DNA of 64,000 nucleotides, from positions 2,914,001-2,978,000 of the forward strand of contig NZ_CP077084.1 of assembly GCF_014268275.3 (NCBI RefSeq). The letters are read 5' to 3'. Shown piece after piece: positions 16,346-26,092 of this stretch (positions within the stretch are counted from its first letter, which is position 1; every line of letters begins with the position of its first letter). The notes beneath the pieces were generated by a model, which was given only the letters and a program-made list of their open reading frames with translations, did no database searches and had not been told where the DNA came from. The translations under genes were made by a program, and so were the position numbers. This stretch comes from Pseudomonas tritici. GTDB lineage: Bacteria > Pseudomonadota > Gammaproteobacteria > Pseudomonadales > Pseudomonadaceae.

Positions 16346-17422
16346 TCAATGCTCCCGGCTGGCAAAGTCGATACGCGGATCGACCAGGGTGTAGGTGAGG
16401 TCGCCGATCAGTTTTACGATCAGCCCCAGCAAGGTGAAGATAAACAGCGTGCCGAACACCACCGGGTAGTCGCGGTTGATCGCCGCTTCAAAGCTCATCA
16501 GGCCCAGGCCGTCGAGGGAGAAGATCACCTCCACCAACAGCGAACCGGTAAAGAAAATACCGATAAACGCCGACGGGAAACCGGCGATCACCAGCAACAT
16601 CGCATTGCGGAATACATGGCCGTAGAGCACGCGGTGGTTGGTCAGGCCCTTGGCTTTGGCGGTGACCACGTACTGCTTGTTGATTTCGTCGAGAAAGCTG
16701 TTCTTGGTCAGCAGGGTCATGGTGGCGAAGTTGCCGATCACCAACGCGGTGATCGGCAGCGCCAGGTGCCAGAAGTAATCTAGGATCTTGCCGCCCCAGC
16801 TCAGCTCGTCGAAGTTGTTCGACGTAAGTCCGCGCAAGGGGAACCAGTCGAAATAACTGCCCCCGGCAAACACCACGATCAACAGGATCGCAAACAGGAA
16901 CGCCGGGATTGCGTAGCCAACGATGATTGCCGAACTGGTCCACACGTCGAAATGGCTGCCATGCCGCGTGGCCTTGGCGATCCCCAGGGGGATCGACACC
17001 AGGTACATGATCAGCGTGCTCCATAACCCAAGGGAAATCGACACCGGCATCTTTTCCTTGATCAGGTCGATGACCTTGGCGTCACGGAAGAAACTATCGC
17101 CAAAATCCAGCGTGGCGTAGTTCTTGACCATGATCCACAAGCGTTCCGGCGCCGATTTGTCGAAGCCGTACATCTTTTCGATTTCCTTGATCAGCGCCGG
17201 GTCCAGGCCCTGCGCGCCGCGGTAGCTGCTGGAGCCGGCCACCGAGACCTCGGCGCCGCCACCGGCTATGCGGCTGGTGGCGCCTTCAAAGCCTTCAAGC
17301 TTGGCGATCATCTGTTCCACCGGCCCACCGGGAGCGGCCTGGATGATGACGAAGTTGATCAGCAGAATTCCGAACAGCGTGGGGATGATCAGCAACAGGC
17401 GACGAAAGATATAGGCCAGCAT
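16346..17422 (-). CDS. yejB: Peptide ABC transporter permease
   Basis: 358 residues. [20 protein letters not shown] is the standard first helix of DppB/YejB permeases, followed by a periplasmic domain (about 30-130) and five helices. The EAA loop is [20 protein letters not shown]. It pairs with YejE to form the membrane channel. The stop codon of the upstream binding-protein gene abuts the start. Confidence 0.93.
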   Translation of the reverse strand: MLAYIFRRLLLIIPTLFGILLINFVIIQAAPGGPVEQMIAKLEGFEGATSRIAGGGAEVSVAGSSSYRGAQGLDPALIKEIEKMYGFDKSAPERLWIMVKNYATLDFGDSFFRDAKVIDLIKEKMPVSISLGLWSTLIMYLVSIPLGIAKATRHGSHFDVWTSSAIIVGYAIPAFLFAILLIVVFAGGSYFDWFPLRGLTSNNFDELSWGGKILDYFWHLALPITALVIGNFATMTLLTKNSFLDEINKQYVVTAKAKGLTNHRVLYGHVFRNAMLLVIAGFPSAFIGIFFTGSLLVEVIFSLDGLGLMSFEAAINRDYPVVFGTLFIFTLLGLIVKLIGDLTYTLVDPRIDFASREH

Positions 17423-19267
17423 TTAATCGCCTCCGCTCGCCGAATCGGCGCTCGTGTTTGTGCTTGTGTCTAGGGTGACAGCCGGTTTGACGTCGGGTTT
17501 TGCCCACCAGGTGGCGGTGCCGACGTCGTAGCGCGGCGGGACTTTGGGGTGACCCAGATGGTCCCAGTACGCCACGCGGAAGGTCTTGATGTGCCAGTTG
17601 GGAATCACGTAGTAGCCGAACTGCAGTACGCGGTCCAGGGCCTTGGCATGGGCCACCAGGCTTTTGCGCGAATCGGCGTCGATCAGCTCTTCCACCAGTT
17701 GGTCGACGGCCGGGTCCTTGAGGCCCATGTAGTTACGGCTGCCGGGTTTGTCGGCGCTTGAAGACTTCCAGAATTCCCGTTGTTCGTTACCCGGCGAGGT
17801 GGATTGCGGAAAGCTGCCCACCAGCATGTCGAAGTCCCGCGAGCGAATGCGGTTGACGAATTGCGAGACGTCAACCCGGCGGATCACCAGGTCGATGCCC
17901 AGGTCGGCCAGGTTGCGCTTGAACGGCAGCAGGATACGTTCGAACTCGGTCTGCGCAAGCAGGAACTCAATGGTCACCGGTTTGCCGGTGGTGTCGACCA
18001 TCTTGTCATCGACAATGCGCCAGCCGGCTTCCTGCAACAGTTGGTAGGCTTCGCGCTGCTGTGTACGGATCATGCCGCTGCCGTCGGTTTTGGACGGTTC
18101 AAACGCCTGGGTGAAAACTTCGGGCGGGATCTTATCGCGCAGGGGCTCGAGGATTTTCAGCTCATCCGGGCCGGGCAGGCCGGTGGCCGCCATCTCCGAG
18201 TTTTCAAAGTAGCTGCGGGTGCGCGTGTAGGCGCCGTTGAACAGCTGTTTGTTGCTCCACTCGAAATCCAGCAGCAGGCTGATGGCCTTGCGCACGCGCA
18301 CGTCCTGGAACATCGGCTTGCGCATGTTGAACACAAAACCTTGCATGCCGGTAGGGTTGCCGTTGGGGATCTCTTCCTTGATCAAACGGCCTTCTTTGAC
18401 TGCCGGGATGTTGTAGGCGTTGGCCCAGTTCTTCGCGCTGAATTCCAGCCAGTAGTCGAACTGCCCGGCCTTCAAGGCCTCCAGGGACACGGTGCTGTCG
18501 CGGTAGTAGTCGGTGATGCGGTTATCGAAGTTGTAGAAACCTTTGGCGACCGGCAGGTCCTTGGCCCAGTAGTCTTTGACCCGCTCGTAGCGGATCATGC
18601 GCCCGGCCTTGACCTCGGCCACTTTGTACGGCCCGCTGCCCAGTGGTATCTCGAGGTTGCCCTTGGCAAAGTCGCGGGTCGCCCACCAATGCTTGGGCAA
18701 TACCGGCAATTGCCCGAGGATCAGCGGCAACTCGCGGTTGTTGGTGCGCTTGAACTTGAACAACACCTTCAGTGGGTCTTCGGCGATCACTTCGTCGACG
18801 TCGGCGTAATAGGTGCGGTAGATCGGCGAGCCGTCCTTGATCAACTCCTGAAAGGTAAACACCACGTCTTCGGCGCGGATCGGGTGGCCGTCGTGGAAGC
18901 GTGCCTCGGGGCGCAGGTAGAAACGCACCCAGCTGTTGTCCGGGGCTTTTTCGATCTTGCCGGCGACCAGTCCATATTCGGTGATCGGCTCATCCAGGCT
19001 TTGCATGGCCAGGGTGTCGTAGATCAGGCCCAGGTTGTCGGCCGGCACGCCCTTGCTGATGTAGGGGTTGAGGCTGTCGAAACCGCCCATGGCCGACTCT
19101 CGGAACGTGCCGCCCTTGGGCGCTTGCGAGTTGACGTAGTCGAAGTGCTTGAAGTCGGCCGGGTACTTCGGCGGTTCGTTGTAAAGCGTCAGTGCATGTT
19201 GCGGAGCGGCATGGGCGGCGGTGCACAGCAGCAGGCTGCCGAGCAGTGCGTTGCGCAAATACATCAT
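17423..19267 (-). CDS. yejA: Extracellular solute-binding protein, YejA type (second copy)
   Basis: 614 residues with a signal peptide (NALLGSLLLCTAAHA). The family 5 binding-protein fold is evident from HALTLYNEPPKYPADFKHFD, the domain II signature WVRFYLRPEARFHDGHPIRA and a late FDMLVGSFPQSTSPGNEQRE. It should deliver peptides to YejBEF. It overlaps the first copy by four bases (ATGA at 19264-19267) and is about as long, so the two arose by duplication or divergence. Confidence 0.92.
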   Translation of the reverse strand: MMYLRNALLGSLLLCTAAHAAPQHALTLYNEPPKYPADFKHFDYVNSQAPKGGTFRESAMGGFDSLNPYISKGVPADNLGLIYDTLAMQSLDEPITEYGLVAGKIEKAPDNSWVRFYLRPEARFHDGHPIRAEDVVFTFQELIKDGSPIYRTYYADVDEVIAEDPLKVLFKFKRTNNRELPLILGQLPVLPKHWWATRDFAKGNLEIPLGSGPYKVAEVKAGRMIRYERVKDYWAKDLPVAKGFYNFDNRITDYYRDSTVSLEALKAGQFDYWLEFSAKNWANAYNIPAVKEGRLIKEEIPNGNPTGMQGFVFNMRKPMFQDVRVRKAISLLLDFEWSNKQLFNGAYTRTRSYFENSEMAATGLPGPDELKILEPLRDKIPPEVFTQAFEPSKTDGSGMIRTQQREAYQLLQEAGWRIVDDKMVDTTGKPVTIEFLLAQTEFERILLPFKRNLADLGIDLVIRRVDVSQFVNRIRSRDFDMLVGSFPQSTSPGNEQREFWKSSSADKPGSRNYMGLKDPAVDQLVEELIDADSRKSLVAHAKALDRVLQFGYYVIPNWHIKTFRVAYWDHLGHPKVPPRYDVGTATWWAKPDVKPAVTLDTSTNTSADSASGGD

Positions 19268-21093
19268 TGGGCTTTCTCCGAAGCTTTCAGCCACCATGCG
19301 CTCAGGCCCAGGGTATAGGGCGGCGTGGTGACAAAGGCGAACCGGTTGCGGTAGGCCAGGCGATGATAGTTGAGGTACCAATTGGGAATGCTGTAGTGCT
19401 GCCACAGCAACACGCGGTCCAGGGCACGGCCGGCGGCCAGTTGCTCTTCGCGGGTCTGCGCCGCCAGCAGTTGTTCCAGCAAGTGATCGACAATGGGGTT
19501 GTTGATGCCGGCGTAATTCTTGCTGCCCTTGATCGCGGCCTGGCTGGAGTGGAAGTACTGCCACTGCTCAAGGCCCGGGCTCAGGGTCTGGTTGAGGGTG
19601 ATCAGGATCATGTCGAAGTCGAATTGATCCAGGCGCTGCTTGTACTGGGCGCGGTCGACGGTGCGCAGGCGCGCGTCGATGCCAATGCTGATCAGGTTCT
19701 CGACATAGGGCTGCAGGATGCGCTCAAGGTTCGGGTTGACCAGCAGGATTTCGAAGCGCAGCGGTTGCCCATCCTTGTTCAGCAGGCGCTGACCCGATAG
19801 CTTCCAGCCGGCTTCACCGAGCAGGGTGAGCGCATGGCGCATCGTCTCGCGGGGGATGCCGCGACCATCGGTCTGCGGCAGGCTGAACGGCTGGGTAAGC
19901 AGGCTGGTCGGCAACTGCTCGCGGTACGGTGAGAGCATCAGCCACTCACGGCCGGTTGGAACACCGGTAGCGGCGAATTCGCTGTTGGGGTAGTAGCTCA
20001 AGGTGCGTTTATAGGCATTGCTGAAGAGGGTGCGGTTGGTCCATTCAAAGTCGAACATCAGCCCCAGTGCTTCGCGCACCTTGGTCTGGCTGAAGGTTGG
20101 CCGACGGGTGTTCATGAACAGGCCCTGGCTCTGGGTCGGGATCTGGTGGGCAATCTGCGCTTTGATCACATCGCCACGGTTCACCGCCGGGAAGTTGTAG
20201 CCATTGGCCCAGTTCTTGGCCTGGTGTTCGATATAGATATCGAATTCGCCGGCCTTGAAGGCTTCGAAGGCCACATCGCTGTCGCGATAGAACTCCACTT
20301 CGACCCTGTCATAGTTATAGAAGCCCTGGTTGACCGGCAGGTCTTTGCCCCAGTAATCCTTGACCCGTTCGAACACCAGTTGCCGGCCTGGGCTGACTTT
20401 GCTGATGCGGTATGGCCCGCTGCCCAACGGCGGTTCGAAGGTGGTGGCCTTGAAATCGCGATTTTTCCAGTAGTGCTGGGGCAATACCGGCAACTCGCCC
20501 AGGCGCAGGATCAGCAGCGGGTTGCCGGCGCGCTTGAACACAAAGCGGATGCGGTGACGATTGAGGATGTCCACCCGCGCCACTTCCTGCAGGTTGGTGC
20601 GGTATTGCGGGTGGCCTTCGGTGAGCAGGGTGCGATAGGAAAACGCCACATCATAGGCGGTGATCGGCTTGCCATCGTGGAAGCGTGCTTCCGGGCGCAG
20701 GTTGAACACCACCCAACTGCGGTCCTCGCTGTACTCCACCGACTGGGCGATCAGCCCGTAGCTGGAGGTGGGTTCGTCGCCGGAGGGCGCGTACTGGCCG
20801 GTACCGACCATCAACGGCTCGTTCAGCTCATTTATGCCGTATTGCAGGAAATTGGGGGTGGAAACCGGGCTGGAGCCCTTGAAGGTATAGGGGTTGAGCG
20901 TATCGAAGGTGCCAAAGGCCATTACCCGCAATGTCCCGCCTTTCGGCGCTGCAGGGTTTACCCAGTCGAAGTGGGTGAATTTGGCCGGGTACTTGAGCCT
21001 GCCGAACTGCGTATACCCGTGGCTCTCGGTAATCGTCGCGTTCGCACCAAAGCTCAAGGCCAGACTTATTAGTAGAAGGAGGGGACGCTTCAA
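19264..21093 (-). CDS. yejA: Extracellular solute-binding protein, YejA type (first copy)
   Basis: 609 residues with signal peptide (LLLLISLALSFGANA). Domain order matches the second copy: YTQFGRLKYPAKFTHFDWVN, WVVFNLRPEARFHDGKPITA and FDMILITLNQTLSPGLEQWQ. It is the first gene of the operon, so both receptors are transcribed together with one permease/ATPase set. Which peptides each binds cannot be told. Confidence 0.92.
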   Translation of the reverse strand: MKRPLLLLISLALSFGANATITESHGYTQFGRLKYPAKFTHFDWVNPAAPKGGTLRVMAFGTFDTLNPYTFKGSSPVSTPNFLQYGINELNEPLMVGTGQYAPSGDEPTSSYGLIAQSVEYSEDRSWVVFNLRPEARFHDGKPITAYDVAFSYRTLLTEGHPQYRTNLQEVARVDILNRHRIRFVFKRAGNPLLILRLGELPVLPQHYWKNRDFKATTFEPPLGSGPYRISKVSPGRQLVFERVKDYWGKDLPVNQGFYNYDRVEVEFYRDSDVAFEAFKAGEFDIYIEHQAKNWANGYNFPAVNRGDVIKAQIAHQIPTQSQGLFMNTRRPTFSQTKVREALGLMFDFEWTNRTLFSNAYKRTLSYYPNSEFAATGVPTGREWLMLSPYREQLPTSLLTQPFSLPQTDGRGIPRETMRHALTLLGEAGWKLSGQRLLNKDGQPLRFEILLVNPNLERILQPYVENLISIGIDARLRTVDRAQYKQRLDQFDFDMILITLNQTLSPGLEQWQYFHSSQAAIKGSKNYAGINNPIVDHLLEQLLAAQTREEQLAAGRALDRVLLWQHYSIPNWYLNYHRLAYRNRFAFVTTPPYTLGLSAWWLKASEKAQ

Positions 21094-21220
21094 GTCAGAG
21101 ATCCGATCCAGGCGGCTTGGGCTTTATGATCGGTACAGTAACAGCTTGTTCCGGTTGGAAAAAGGCCGTTGGGAAGGCCCTTTGAGGGCTGGCGCGGTAT
21201 TGAATGGTGTGAAGATCAAA

Positions 21221-21307
21221 TGTGGGAGCTGGCTCGCCTGCGATAACATCACCTGGGTGTCATTGATACACCGCGGTGTCTGCATCGCAGGCAAGCCAGC
21301 TCCCACA
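21221..21307. repeat. REP doublet (GTGGGAGCTGGC type)
   Basis: TGTGGGAGCTGGCTCGCCTG and CAGGCAAGCCAGCTCCCACA are near-perfect inverted copies separated by about 45 bases, between mltD and the yej operon. Confidence 0.85.
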
Positions 21308-21327
21308 CAAGCCAGCTCTCATGCGGC

Positions 21328-22737
21328 TTATCTTGGTCCGGAAACCACCAGCATCTGCCCCGGCTTGAGCGCCTGGCCAGTGCGTGGGTTCCAACGCTTG
21401 AGATGTTGCATCTCGACGTTGAAGCGCTTGGCGACGATATACAGCGAGTCGCCTTTCTTGACCTTGTATTGCACCGGCTTCTTGCTACTGGCTACCGCGC
21501 GGCGGGTGTCCTGCATCACCAGGGTCTGGCCGACCTTGAGGGCCTGGCCGTTGAGCTGGTTCCAACGTTGCAGGTCATGCACGTCGACCTTGTTGGCCTT
21601 GGCAATCAGCGTCAGATTGTCACCCGTACGCACCTTGTAGCTGCGGGTACGCCCGGCAACCCGTGCGGTCTCAACTTCGTCGAACACCTGCTTTTTCGGA
21701 CGCATCGCCAGTAATTCTTCCGGCTTCATCGTCGAAAGGGTGCTGGTGAGCAGTTGCGCCTTGGAACTTGGCACCAGCAGATGCTGCGGGCCGTCCAGGG
21801 TGGTGCGCTGTTTCAGGGCCGGGTTGAGCTGGAACAATTCGTCTTCGTCGATCTCGGCCAGCGCGGCAACCCGTGACAGGTCCATGCTTTGCTTGACTTC
21901 AACCACTTCGAAGTACGGTGTGTTGGCAATCGGGTTCAGGTTGACGCCGTAGGCTTCCGGCGCCAGCACTACCTGGGACAGCGCCAGGAACTTGGGCACG
22001 TAGTCCTTGGTTTCCTGGGGCAGCGGCAAGTTCCAGTAGTCGGTCGGCAGGCCGAGCTTCTCGTTGCGCTCGATCGCCCGGCTCACCGTACCTTCGCCGG
22101 CGTTATAGGCAGCCAGGGCCAGCAACCAGTCACCGTTGAACATGTCGTGAAGGCGGGTCAGGTAGTCCAGGGCGGCGGTGGTGGAAGCAGTGATATCGCG
22201 GCGGCCGTCGTAGGCGCGGGTCTGGCGCAGGTTGAAGTAGCGCCCGGTGGAGGGAATGAACTGCCACAGGCCGACCGCATCGCTGCGCGAGTAGGCCATT
22301 GGGTTATAGGCACTTTCAATCACTGGCAGCAGCGCCAGCTCCAGGGGCATGTTGCGTTCTTCAAGGCGTTCGACGATGTAATGAATGTAGAGGCTGCCGC
22401 GTTCGCCGGCGTTTTCCAGGAAGGAGGGGTTGCTGGCGAACCACAGGCGCTGTTGCTCGATGCGCGGGTTGACGCCTACGCCGTCCTGCAATTGAAAGCC
22501 GCGTCGCATGCGTTCCCAGACGTCTTGTGGGACTTCGGGAGCAGGCTTCTCTGAAAGCCAGATGACGGGTTTCTGTTTGATCTTGGCGGTAAGGTTTGGC
22601 TTGGGTTGCACGGTGGATTGTGCGGTGAAATTGTTTGATTGGCAGCCCGCCAGCGTGGCGGACACAGCCACCGCCACAGCTTGAGCCAGGCGGGTCAATG
22701 CGTCTGAATGGTTGGATTTACGAATAGATGACGACAT
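21328..22737 (-). CDS. mltD: Membrane-bound lytic murein transglycosylase D
   Basis: 469 residues. A lipoprotein signal ends in LAGC. The SLT catalytic domain (about 110-260) shows Glu141 in VIESAYNPMAYSRSDAVGLW and the AYNAGEGTVSRAI motif. Two LysM peptidoglycan-binding modules end the protein (YKVRTGDNLTLIAKANKVDV and YKVKKGDSLYIVAKRFNVEM). It cleaves the MurNAc-GlcNAc bond with 1,6-anhydro formation in the periplasm. Next to gloB, as in other pseudomonads. Confidence 0.95.
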   Translation of the reverse strand: MSSSIRKSNHSDALTRLAQAVAVAVSATLAGCQSNNFTAQSTVQPKPNLTAKIKQKPVIWLSEKPAPEVPQDVWERMRRGFQLQDGVGVNPRIEQQRLWFASNPSFLENAGERGSLYIHYIVERLEERNMPLELALLPVIESAYNPMAYSRSDAVGLWQFIPSTGRYFNLRQTRAYDGRRDITASTTAALDYLTRLHDMFNGDWLLALAAYNAGEGTVSRAIERNEKLGLPTDYWNLPLPQETKDYVPKFLALSQVVLAPEAYGVNLNPIANTPYFEVVEVKQSMDLSRVAALAEIDEDELFQLNPALKQRTTLDGPQHLLVPSSKAQLLTSTLSTMKPEELLAMRPKKQVFDEVETARVAGRTRSYKVRTGDNLTLIAKANKVDVHDLQRWNQLNGQALKVGQTLVMQDTRRAVASSKKPVQYKVKKGDSLYIVAKRFNVEMQHLKRWNPRTGQALKPGQMLVVSGPR

Positions 22738-22835
22738 TGGCTGGAAGTAAGTTCCGGGCAAAAATGTCGGGCGATTCTAGAAAGCGCTTTGGTTCCGGTC
22801 AACCATTCAGAAATTACGTATCAGATTGCTTCCTG

Positions 22836-23603
22836 TTAGAACTTATCTTTCCAGGCCCTCAAGCTAGCAAACACCTCGGCCCCAGAGCGGTTGTCGCGCC
22901 CATTCCGTTCGTCCGCTTTTTGTTTAACGGATGTTTCAGAGGTGCGCAGAAAGGGGTTGGTGCGCCTTTCCAGGGCCAGGTTGGAAGGCAACGTGATCTC
23001 GCCGCGGGCCCGCAGTTGAAGGACGTTTTCCACGCGTTCGGCGATATCGGCGTTGTGGGGTTCCACCGCCTGGGCAAACTTGAGGTTACTTTGTGTGTAT
23101 TCGTGGGTGCAGTACACCAAGGTATCGGCAGGCAGCGCGGCCAGACGCTCAAGAGAGGTATACATCTGTTCTGGCGTGCCTTCGAACAGGCGCCCGCAAC
23201 CGGCGGCGAACAGGGTGTCGCCACAAAACAGCACGCCTGGGTGATAAAAGGCGATATGGCCCAGCGTATGGCCAGGCACTGTATAAATGTCGAAGTCCCA
23301 GCCGAGCACCGTGATGCGGTCATTGTCGTTCAACGCTACGTCCCGCGCCGGGATCATCTCGTTGGCCGGGCCGGAGACCTTGGCGTCGGTAGCACCTTTG
23401 AGCTGTTCGACACCGCCGACATGATCATGGTGATGATGGGTAATCAGGATGTCGCTGAGGGCCCAGCCAGGGTTTTGCTCGAGCCAGGCCAGTACGGGCG
23501 CGGCGTCGCCGGGGTCGACCACGGCGCAGCGCTGGGTGCGGGGGTCTTGTAACAACCAGATGTAGTTATCGGTGAAGGCGGGCAGGGCAGTGATCTGTAT
23601 CAT
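22836..23603 (-). CDS. gloB: Hydroxyacylglutathione hydrolase (glyoxalase II)
   Basis: 255 residues. The metallo-beta-lactamase zinc motif is [10 protein letters not shown], followed by [20 protein letters not shown] and [17 protein letters not shown], all diagnostic of glyoxalase II. The C-terminal helical domain has [11 protein letters not shown] for glutathione binding. It hydrolyses S-lactoylglutathione to lactate and glutathione. The start at 23603 gives [16 protein letters not shown], the normal N-terminus. Divergent from the methyltransferase gene. Confidence 0.96.
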   Translation of the reverse strand: MIQITALPAFTDNYIWLLQDPRTQRCAVVDPGDAAPVLAWLEQNPGWALSDILITHHHHDHVGGVEQLKGATDAKVSGPANEMIPARDVALNDNDRITVLGWDFDIYTVPGHTLGHIAFYHPGVLFCGDTLFAAGCGRLFEGTPEQMYTSLERLAALPADTLVYCTHEYTQSNLKFAQAVEPHNADIAERVENVLQLRARGEITLPSNLALERRTNPFLRTSETSVKQKADERNGRDNRSGAEVFASLRAWKDKF

Positions 23604-23668
23604 TCTTCGATTCGCCAAGCTGAACACATTGGTGCATCTTAGAACGTCTAGGCGAGTTGGAGAATGCA

Positions 23669-24427
23669 ATGACTGATAAAGCGTTCGCCCAGGCCGATCC
23701 TGAGTGGCTGGCCCTGATCAGCGCAGCCCGTGAATGGCTGTCCGGACCCATCGGGCAATTTCTGCTGGACGAAGAACGGCGCATGCTCGAAGACGAGTTG
23801 GGCCGGTTCTTTGGTGGCTACCTGGTGCATTACGGACCATCAGCCGAAACGCCACCCACCGCGCCCCAGGTGCAACGCAATGTGCGCCTGGGCGCACCGC
23901 TGCCGGGGGTGGAGATTGTGTGCGAGGAACAGGCCTGGCCGTTGAGCGAGCACGCCGCCGACGTGGTGGTGTTGCAGCATGGCCTGGATTTCTGCCTGTC
24001 ACCCCACGGTTTGTTGCGCGAAGCAGCGAGCAGTGTGCGCCCCGGTGGCCATTTGCTGATTGTGGGCATCAACCCCTGGAGCAGTTGGGGCCTGCGCCAT
24101 GTGTTTGCCCATGACGGCCTGCGCCAGGCGCGCTGCATCTCGCCGCAACGGGTGGGGGACTGGCTGAACCTGCTGGGCTTCGCGCTGGAGAAACGCCGCT
24201 TCGGGTGCTATCGTCCGCCGCTTGCTTCGACCAAGTGGCAAGGCCGCCTGGCTGGCTGGGAGCGCCGCGCAGGTGCCTGGCAGCTGTCGGGCGGCGGCTT
24301 CTATTTATTGGTCGCACGCAAGATCGTGGTCGGGCTGCGGCCGGTGCGTCAGGTACGTCGCGAGCCTATCGGCAAGCTGGTGCCGATGCCGCTGGCCAAG
24401 GTCAGCCGTGAGCAAAGCGATACGTAA
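23669..24427 (+). CDS. Class I SAM-dependent methyltransferase-like protein
   Basis: 252 residues. The C-terminal half of a methyltransferase domain is recognisable ([20 protein letters not shown], then [16 protein letters not shown]). The glycine-rich SAM loop in the N-terminal part is poorly conserved, so activity is uncertain. GGAG lies 7 nt before ATG 23669. The gene sits between divergent gloB and rnhA as in P. aeruginosa; the substrate is unknown. Confidence 0.8.
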   Translation: MTDKAFAQADPEWLALISAAREWLSGPIGQFLLDEERRMLEDELGRFFGGYLVHYGPSAETPPTAPQVQRNVRLGAPLPGVEIVCEEQAWPLSEHAADVVVLQHGLDFCLSPHGLLREAASSVRPGGHLLIVGINPWSSWGLRHVFAHDGLRQARCISPQRVGDWLNLLGFALEKRRFGCYRPPLASTKWQGRLAGWERRAGAWQLSGGGFYLLVARKIVVGLRPVRQVRREPIGKLVPMPLAKVSREQSDT

Positions 24428-24457
24428 CTTCTTTTTTGAATTCAGACCGAGCAACCG

Positions 24458-24910
24458 ATGACCGATAGCGTAGAACTCTTCACCGATGGCGCCTGCAAGG
24501 GCAACCCGGGCCCTGGCGGCTGGGGCGCACTGCTGGTGTGCAAGGGCGTGGAGAAGGAATTGTGGGGCGGTGAACCCAACACCACCAACAACCGCATGGA
24601 GCTGATGGGCGCCATTCGTGGCCTGGAAGAACTCAAGCGCCGCTGCAACGTGCTGCTGGTGACCGACTCGCAGTACGTGATGAAGGGCATCAACGAGTGG
24701 ATGGTCAACTGGAAGAAGCGTGGTTGGAAGACCGCGGCCAAGGAACCGGTTAAAAATGCTGACCTGTGGCAACTGCTCGATGAGCAATGCAATCGCCACG
24801 ACATCACCTGGAAGTGGGTGCGTGGTCACATTGGCCACCCTGGCAACGAACGTGCCGACCAACTGGCCAACCGTGGCGTGGACGAAGTGCGCGGCTACAA
24901 GCAGAGCTGA
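24458..24910 (+). CDS. rnhA: Ribonuclease HI
   Basis: 150 residues. The catalytic acids are in place: Asp10 in [16 protein letters not shown], Glu48 in [13 protein letters not shown], Asp70 in [10 protein letters not shown] and the late [11 protein letters not shown] aspartate. The basic handle [16 protein letters not shown] is typical of the E. coli type. It degrades the RNA of RNA-DNA hybrids. Beside dnaQ on the same strand, as in E. coli where the two are divergent and in Pseudomonas where they are tandem. Confidence 0.97.
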   Translation: MTDSVELFTDGACKGNPGPGGWGALLVCKGVEKELWGGEPNTTNNRMELMGAIRGLEELKRRCNVLLVTDSQYVMKGINEWMVNWKKRGWKTAAKEPVKNADLWQLLDEQCNRHDITWKWVRGHIGHPGNERADQLANRGVDEVRGYKQS

Positions 24911-24974
24911 TGCCGGCTCACGTGTTAACATCGCGCCCTTTGATTCACACCACACCGTTGAGAGCTGAACCCTG

Positions 24975-25721
24975 ATGGCCATCCGATCTGTTGTACTCGA
25001 TACCGAAACCACCGGCATGCCGGTGACTGACGGCCACCGGATCATTGAAATCGGCTGTGTCGAACTGATGGGCCGCCGCCTCACCGGGCGTCACTTCCAC
25101 GTCTACCTGCAACCGGACCGGGACAGTGACGAAGGCGCGATCGGCGTCCACGGCATCACTGACGAATTCCTCAAGGGCAAGCCGCGCTTTGCCGAAGTCG
25201 CCGATGAGTTTTTCGATTTCATCAATGGCGCCCAGCTGATCATCCATAACGCAGCGTTCGACGTCGGCTTCATCAATAACGAGTTTGCCCTGATGGGGCA
25301 GACGGATCGCGCCGACATCTCCAAGCACTGCTCGATCCTCGACACCCTGATGATGGCCCGTGAGCGTCACCCGGGCCAACGCAACAGCCTCGATGCCTTG
25401 TGCAAACGTTATGGCGTCGATAACTCCGGCCGTGAACTCCACGGCGCCTTGCTCGACTCCGAGATCCTCGCCGACGTTTACCTGACCATGACCGGCGGGC
25501 AGACCAGCCTGTCCCTGGCCGGCAATGCGTCCGATGGCAATGGTTCGGCGGAAGGTTCGGGCAACCGCCCTTCGGAAATCCGCCGCTTGCCGGCGGATCG
25601 CAAGCCGACCCCGATTATCCGCGCCAGTGAGCAAGACCTGGCCGAGCATGCGGCGCGGTTGGAGGCGATTGCCAAGTCAGCGGGTGCGCCGGCATTGTGG
25701 ACCCAGCTGACCCAGCAATAA
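24975..25721 (+). CDS. dnaQ: DNA polymerase III epsilon subunit (proofreading exonuclease)
   Basis: 248 residues. Exo I is LDTETTG (Asp9, Glu11), Exo II NAAFDVGFINNE, Exo III HGALLDSEILADVYL. The C-terminal tail after residue 180 is linker plus the alpha-subunit-binding segment. It removes mispaired 3' ends during replication. The 3' flank is a REP doublet. Confidence 0.97.
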   Translation: MAIRSVVLDTETTGMPVTDGHRIIEIGCVELMGRRLTGRHFHVYLQPDRDSDEGAIGVHGITDEFLKGKPRFAEVADEFFDFINGAQLIIHNAAFDVGFINNEFALMGQTDRADISKHCSILDTLMMARERHPGQRNSLDALCKRYGVDNSGRELHGALLDSEILADVYLTMTGGQTSLSLAGNASDGNGSAEGSGNRPSEIRRLPADRKPTPIIRASEQDLAEHAARLEAIAKSAGAPALWTQLTQQ

Positions 25722-25743
25722 CCCCAAGACTGAACACGGTCCA

Positions 25744-26000
25744 ATGTGGGAGCTGGCTTGCCTGCGATAGCCATAGGTATCTACACATCTAGCGCAGAGC
25801 CTCGGCGTAGCAGCTGTCGAGCCTTGGCGAGGCTGCGTCAGCGGTGTGTCAGACAGACCGCAAACGCAGCCTCGCCAAGGCTCGACAGCTGCTACGCAAT
25901 ATCACATTTAGAATGTGTAGATACCTATGCTGCGATAGCGGTGGGCCAGCTGGCCTGACTGTTGCTGATACACCGCCATCGCAGGCAAGTCAGCTCCCAC
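25744..26000. repeat. REP doublet interrupted by an inserted element
   Basis: Left unit ATGTGGGAGCTGGCTTGCCT GCGATAGC (from 25744) and right unit GCAGGCAAGTCAGCTCCCAC (to about 26000) are the inverted arms of the same REP family seen at 21221 and 31381, but here they are about 200 bases apart because of the insertion at 25772-25929. Confidence 0.8.
25772..25929. mobile_element. 158-bp MITE-like element with terminal repeats and target duplication
   Basis: Perfect 17-bp terminal inverted repeats (CATAGGTATCTACACAT at 25772-25788 and its complement at 25913-25929) are flanked by direct copies of CTGCGATAGC (25762-25771 and 25930-25939), as expected of a target-site duplication. Inside are perfect 33-bp inverted arms (25806-25838 and 25864-25896) around a 25-nt loop. 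It has no coding capacity and no transposase, so it would need one in trans. Confidence 0.7.
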
Positions 26001-26092
26001 GCTTGATCTCCATTGCTTTCAAAATCTTCATTCGCGTCATCGCCCCCTAGCTTCTACCCTTGAGTGCATAGCCCTCAGGACTCCACGCCCTT

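Noticed and set aside
17780..19318. A 512-codon plus-strand frame
   Set aside because: It is antisense to the yejA second copy, with no recognisable domain.
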